Of a DNA stretch of 64,000 nt, positions 58,204 through 64,000 are shown in pieces. Source of the DNA: Pycnopodia helianthoides (lineage: Eukaryota > Echinodermata > Asteroidea > Forcipulatida > Asteriidae); NCBI GenBank assembly GCA_032158295.1, contig CM063258.1, positions 15,599,703-15,663,702 of the forward strand. Direction: 5' to 3'. A model generated the notes under the pieces. The model did no database searches, was not told the origin of the DNA, and was given only the letters and a program-made list of their open reading frames with translations. Position 1 is the stretch's first letter. Each line of letters begins with the position of its first letter. A program made the position numbers and the translations under genes.

Positions 58204-61200
58204 TGTAAACAAGTATTCTTCACCTTTTTATAATATTCACACTCCCGGGGTAACTATACAGGGTACCTCTTTTCAGGAGAGGGTGGGTGGGGTTGGGGTA
58301 GGGTGGGTGACAAACGGATACCAACAGAGCTCCAAATTGTCCCCTGCCGGTGAAATATTTCCTAAATTCAACACAGGAAGACTGCGGGATTTGATGTTAA
58401 GTTTGTAGGCGTCTCTTGCCAAGTAGAGGGTAAACTGTTCAAAAGGGGTTCACATAACACCTGCACGGTGCCGAGTGTTGGTGGAGAAATCCCCCAATTA
58501 TTCGTTATAAATAGTTATTGGAAAAGAATCAAGTTTAGAAAATGTGAATTTCTATAAAATGTCTTGTTATTCAGATTGTGTCGATCGTACAAACTCGTTC
58601 CCAGGATTTACACAACAACATCGTCCTTCCAGATGTTATCCAATTACAGGATCTCTCACATCTGGTCAGCTGCATCGTTGGGTGAGTTACATTTCTTGTA
58701 TTGTATCAAACAAAATGGTAAATAACCAAATCCGTAACTGTCAAATGCAATATCCTCAATTTGCTTTGTAACTACCTTTCGCACCAATTCCTGGGTCAAA
58801 ATTATCTTGTTTAGTTGAATACTTCCCGAACCAATCGTAGCTTAATTTTTTTGGGAGGGATCCGATTTCGAAATATTTCTGGATTTCCGACTTGTATGTT
58901 TTTCGTTTTAGAACAGCATCATCTGTCAAAATTCATTTAGAGAAAAAAGTCTTCAAACAAATTCTTTAGGCGAAAATCGGGCCACGCAACTTCAAAGGAA
59001 TGTACAACTTTTGATTTGACCAGAGATACTGATCAAACCATGTACATGTATCTAGCTATACGCAACTTGTATTGGTTTAGGGTTAATCCTTTCACATTTC
59101 GTATTCAAAAGAAGTCGACTATTATTTTTCTACGAGGTAATAAGGCCCAAATGTTCTAGAACCAACATTCCAAAATTACAGCCCCCAAAAGCCACAAAAC
59201 GTTTTCCATTTACCTAGACAGAGAAGACGCTGAGATTTGTCGAACACTAAGTGTTTGTAATCTACCAAGTCCTCAAACTTATCTAATAAAAACATCAAAC
59301 CGTAGATCTACATTTCATAAAATTACAAAGGACGGGAAAATTTAACCTTCAATAAAGTAAAAGGATGATCGGTGGAGCGTTGGAACGAAACGTAAACTTC
59401 TGGAGTACACATAATTGGGCTGGATTGGCCGGCTTTAAAACGTAATCTCTTGATAAAACTAGAACTAGTGTCCAATCACAAGAGGCGGTGAATCATCACA
59501 GTGTCTGCAGATTTGCTTCCTTCAGGAATCGAAAGGAAAACCCTGGAAAATGGGAGGATGGGCTGCTAAGACACGAGACGTGATCAATGATTCCGGGATT
59601 AAGAAACTATTAAGACCATGACACCGGAAGCGTGAAATCCGGCGCCGGATCTCGAGGCTCCCGCGGGGGCATGACACCGAGCCTCCTGTCGGGAGTTGCA
59701 CTTGAATTCCTCGGTAACATTCTTAAGTTATCTGATATCATGAGGCGACGAACACGAGGAAGGGGAAATAAGGTGTGGACAGCTGGCTGGGGTCGGATCG
59801 GGTTGCAATACATTGTCACTTGCCCTGCCTTTTACCTTTACTGTGGACCCAGGTTCGTTATTCCATGGAGGTAGCATACCTCCGTGGTTATTCTGACTCA
59901 AACCGGAACCTGGATTACGTTTCAGTTCATACCTTGTCAACGTGGTTGCCCCGTCTGGGGGATTTCTTTTCACATCTTAAAAACTGTAAACTTTGTTGTT
60001 CAGGTCCTACGGGCGACTGATGTATTCAATTTATGATTATTGACTCGGAGCAACTGATGTGAACACTCACGCACATCAGCGATTGGCCATTGTCCGGCAA
60101 ACTTTTAGCCAGGTCAGCTTTAGTACAAACATTATTACTTTGAATGATAATCAAGGTCTACGTCCCGTCCCAGTGGACAGTCAATTTCTACTAGAATTTT
60201 AAAAATGTGGGATAATAAACTGGTAGCCATAACGTCTTCTATGAGCCATAGGCGGGTTATTAATGTTTGTGGGGGATGAGGGGGACCTGGAAGGAAGGGG
60301 AGGAGCAGACCTATATAGTATTAAGCATTTGGGTTATTTACTACAGGGATTGGATCATTACAAAGGCCAACTCATTGAGTTACCATTGAGTATACAAAAC
60401 AGGTTGCCATGAAACACGACATGCATCGTGTATTTTTTGTTCTCGTGCTTTGTTTTTCCCGTTTTTTGCCGTTACTCTGTCAAAACCCCAACAGAAATAA
60501 GTATAAGTTATTGTCTTTTTTGGGCTAATTTTGTGCAGTTTTCCTTTCATGTATTCTACTTTCGTTTTTGTTTTCCTCCTGTTCACTGTATGTATTTTTG
60601 CCGTGTTTTATCCGAGTAAATTCAAATCAAATCAGATCAAATCATTGGTTGCAATTATTTCCCGGCTGCTGAAATCAGGTTCGATGGTAATATCTGACTC
60701 AAAAGGAAAACCTCACTTTCCCTCTTCAACCCTCCAGGCCCATATTTCACCAAGATGTTTAAGCATGCTAAGCCCCACAATCTTGCTTAGTCAGTTTGCA
60801 GGTATGCGATTGATTTACAGCAAATCTCTGGCATTTAATTTTGCTTAGTTGCCAACTGTTCATTGTGCCATCGTCTTCATTTTACTACTGCATTTATTGA
60901 ATGTAATTTTTCCATCTATGTGATATCTAAAACAGAGGTTTCTCTTTCAATAACAAGTTACATTCCAATGCATAATGTTATGAGTCGCATATCCGGAACC
61001 ATGGGTATCACCGGATTTATTATTCCGATTATTCTAATCCCCATTCCCCCCTTCAATACATTTACCGTTCCGGGCCCGGAAACTTTTCATCTGAAAGTTT
61101 AGACAAATATTTGGTTGTAAATTTAACGGATTGAGTTACAGCCAACAGAAGTGACAGTTTGATTTAAATTGTCCTTCTCATCTTGATTTATTTCAAAATG

Positions 61201-61284
61201 TGTTTTGAAAACGAGGAATTATTCCATGCCCTGTGCAATTCTTTCTTTGCGACTTGTCCCTCTGCGGATTTGTGCTAATATAAT

Positions 61285-61905
61285 AGAATTTAGGTTGGCT
61301 GGTTGGTCTCTTCCCTGACTTTCACCTTTGTGGATCCCGGTTCAAAGTTCTGTCTGAGACTGAGCAATGCAGGGTGGATTGGGTTTCCATCAGTGTCCAC
61401 CTGATTGCATTTAGGTTGGCTGATTGGTCTCTGCCCTGCCTTTCACCTTTGTGGACCCCGGTTCAAGTTCTGCCTGAGACTGAGCAATTGCAATGCAGGT
61501 GGAATGGGTTTCCATCAGTGTCCACCTGATTGCATTTAGGTTGGCTGATTGGTCTCTGCCCTGCCTTTCACCTTTGTGGACCCCAGTTCAAGTTCTGCCT
61601 GAGACTGAGCAATTGCAATGCAGGTGGAATGGGTTTCCATCAGTGTCCACCTGATTGCATTTAGGTTGGCTGATTGGTCTCTTCCCTGCCTTTCACCTTT
61701 GTGGATCCCGGTTCAAGTTCTGCCTGAGACTGAGCAATGTATGTGGATTGGGTTTCCATCAGTGTCCACCTGATTGCATTTAGGTTGGCTGATTGGTCTC
61801 TGCCCTGCCTTTCACCTTTGTGGACCCCGGTTCAAGTTCTGCCTGAGACTGAGCAATGCGTGTGGATTGGGTTTCCATCAGTGTCCACCTGATTGCGTCA
61901 ACCCC
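61285..61905 (+). repeat. Tandem array, about 115-125-bp unit, 5 copies
   Basis: Units run TTTAGGTTGGCTGATTGGTCTCTGCCC to GTTTCCATCAGTGTCCACCTGATTGC, each with GGTTCAAGTTC (B-box-like). Units differ by short indels near GAGCAATGCAGG. A diverged single relative lies near 59800-59860. Confidence 0.9.
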
Positions 61906-62611
61906 ACCTGATAGTGCAGGTTTTCAGTCCTTATTGCGTGCGTCTTCCTCGGTTGGGGTTTTCCTGAACTCCCACATCTAAAACTGATGACATTTCTTAA
62001 TCGTCATCTCGTCACAGGTATCTTCATGGTCTACGGGTTAGACAGTGCAAAGCACTTTGGAGGATTCCGTGGTCTCATTTATCACCAATCAAATAATAAT
62101 AGTAATAAATAAAAAAAATGTTGTCTGCTTAACTACTCCATTGAATTGGGACTTAGTGGGAAATGTTCTTTGATATTCATAACGCCAGCTGTTATCATGA
62201 ACGTTGTCATTTTAACGATATCGACGCTACTGGGATCCCAAGGTGTTCGTCATGCTGCCTGCCACTGTCAGCGTAAAAGTCTGCCTTTTCCCCAATACCT
62301 CGTTGGCAGGACTTAATAATTTTGATACAGATTCCAGAAATTCTTCGCCAAAGAAATTCGTTTCAAACCACGATATTTTGCGGTTAACATTCTCCCTGGG
62401 GCTGGTGACTGTTGAGCCCCAATCTAATTGGTTGTGACGGCGATGTGGTAAGCGGTCACTACAATCGCCCCCGTGTGTTAAAGCGATCGTACGACAGTCA
62501 AAAACAATCAATGTACGTAACCATGACAACAGCAAGAGGTACAATGCCTCAATGACATAGATATGGAAATCAAACAATCAACAAAATTCGCAACAGAAAA
62601 AAAGAAATTGG

Positions 62612-62715
62612 GTCTGAACAAAGACGAATTTACTAGAACGGGATTTGAACCTGTGACCTCCGGATTAACGTGCTGAGCTATCTAGCCCCAATGTTGGCGG
62701 TCTCCCCCACTATAT
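62612..62715 (-). mobile_element. tRNA-derived SINE
   Basis: Minus-oriented: GGGGCTAGATAGCTCAGCACGTTAATCCGGAGG head with part of the D-arm missing, GGTTCAAATCC B-box and CGTCTTTGTTCAGACCC tail. Confidence 0.65.
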
Positions 62716-63726
62716 TTTGTCGATAGCTTCGGAGAAGAAATTGTCAAGTGCAGATATTTTGTATATATGGACTGCAATGTGATTTTAACAAAAGAGTAAA
62801 TCAAACAGTTTTCAACTTTGTGAATCGGAAAGTATTAAACAAGGTCAAAGTTATACAACAGGCATGCGCCTGCGAAGTCCGTCCCGTAGGCCTACCTTCT
62901 AAAGACAAACGAGATGTTGCGAGTTTCCATTTTTATTCGAAACGAAAAAGACAAACCCGATTTTCAAGCAAACTGTTTTTTCAAGGCAAGGGACTCTGTG
63001 TGGAACACGTCATCACATACGCAAGGTCAAACTTTGGGATATAGGCCTAACTAACTGTTGACATATACATGGATTCTTGAAATCTACTGGGATTCGGTTA
63101 GGTACACAGTCAGCTGGCTGTCCGAATAGAGAAAATAAACTAAAAGTTAAAACATTCTTAAGACAAAACAGGACGCAAAAGTTTCATCCCCCCTGGAGTT
63201 CTCGTGTAATTTTAGTTATCAGCGTGTAATTTACAAAGAAGTGATTGACTGTCGTTAGAGTTAATTGACTGTAATTTGTATTGTTCTTAATGTGATTTGA
63301 ACCGTGTTCTGCCTCAAACACTCGACAAAGAAGGTCAGAATGACAGGAAGGCGGGCTCTAAACAGTTATTTGAAGAATCATACTCTAAGACATATTTTAA
63401 GTACCCAGGGACCCAGAGCGACCCGGAATACCTCTGTCCAATCCAGAGTGTTACCATTGCTCTACCGCAAAAGTCTTTACGCAGTCTGACACATTTCCAG
63501 ACACGCCTCAAACCCCCCAAAAATGTCCCAATGCGGTTGACCCTTTTCCATCAAGCCCATTAAATCATATTTTATTCAATAATCATTTAGCCTGAAGGCC
63601 ATGGATCGTGTATTGGCGAATATTTTGTTAAGCCACAATGCATGGCGATGAATGGATGTTTTCAGAGCAAACGGCAAAGAGTTCAAACCAACTCAATAGT
63701 CATGATTTTATTCTCTCAAGTTTCCA

Positions 63727-63815
63727 TTTGGTGCTTGATTTGTGGCCTGGTGTATCCCCTTGTATTGTGTCTTCATTGTGTTCTGGGAATCTCAAGAGTT
63801 ATTTAGAGGATTTTA
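63727..63815 (+). repeat. Copy of a repeat also at 53413-53495
   Basis: GGTGCTTGATTTGTGG..GTGTCTTCATTGTGTTCTGGGAATC, followed by AGAGGATTTTAGG. Inverse relation to the other copy. Confidence 0.5.
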
Positions 63816-64000
63816 GGGGGTACATACTGTTCCAGAGGAAAGAGTGAGCTATTGGATTTGTTCTTTCTTTCTTCTTTAAGGGGGGTGGGGGGCACCCTCC
63901 ATTATACAAGTTTCTTTTGAGAAAGTTCAGCACTTTTTAACAACAGTAAACAAAAACAGTAGCAGATTTGTATCTTCAATTTATGCATTTACAGAAGATG

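Larger units (their letters stand above)
55881..64000. other. Region upstream of the visible carboxypeptidase exons
   Basis: Expected to hold, or lead to, the 5' exons of the minus-strand carboxypeptidase. I found no exon encoding the N-terminal part of an M14B catalytic domain or a signal peptide. Contents are repeats listed separately and AT-rich sequence, with a GC-richer patch at about 59620-59700. Confidence 0.4.

Noticed and set aside
58571..58680. Exon-like segment with an acceptor (TTATTCAG) and donor (GGGTGAGT) on the plus strand
   Set aside because: The short encoded peptide has no recognised family and no in-phase neighbours; could be part of a non-coding RNA but unsupported.
59610..59973. 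Overlapping open frames on both strands in a GC-richer patch
   Set aside because: Open frames on both strands reflect GC content; includes a relic of the 61285 repeat unit. Not a carboxypeptidase 5' exon.

Overview
This window looks like nuclear DNA from an invertebrate deuterostome, most likely an echinoderm and possibly a sea star. It is AT-rich, has short exons with GT-AG introns, is dense in short interspersed repeats and MITE-like inverted-repeat elements, and carries intron-containing tRNA-Ile(UAU) genes. The phylum is inferred from repeat style and protein similarity remembered from known families; it was not tested by a search.

Layout. 1-9063 is intergenic or upstream DNA made largely of repeats, with no supportable coding gene. 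9064-45860 is one plus-strand gene of 31 coding exons (ATG 9223, TGA 44620-44622) encoding a 1551-residue ABCC4/MRP4-type ABC exporter. All 31 exons join in frame: TMD1, NBD1, acidic linker, TMD2, NBD2. The last four exons add a C-terminal extension absent from vertebrate ABCC4 as I know it: a linker, a complete PDZ domain (about residues 1365-1449) and a Ser/Pro/Asp-rich tail ending in D-T-K-L, itself a class I PDZ ligand. 47617-55473 holds the last six coding exons of a minus-strand gene for an M14 (CPN/E subfamily) metallocarboxypeptidase with its transthyretin-like domain. Its 5' exons were not found and may lie beyond the right edge. The two genes converge tail to tail with about 3 kb between stop codons.

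RNA genes. Three near-identical intron-containing tRNA-Ile(UAU) genes, a fourth with anticodon UAC, and a decayed relic lie on the minus strand inside the largest carboxypeptidase intron.

Repeats. Introns hold a family of MITEs bounded by TTAA with TIRs starting AAAGG, another with TTAACCCTC ends, tRNA-derived SINEs of at least three kinds, LINE 3' ends, five tandem arrays, a telomere-like CCCTAA/CCCTTA array 35 bp after a splice donor, and a composite 1.5-kb inverted-repeat element upstream of ABCC4.

The most noteworthy point is the ABCC4-PDZ fusion. In vertebrates the transporter ends in a PDZ ligand and depends on separate PDZ scaffolds; here both scaffold domain and ligand appear to be on the transporter. 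Reading through the donor of exon 27 meets a stop after one codon and gives a 1333-residue protein close to the usual ABCC4 length, so a form with and a form without PDZ are both encodable.
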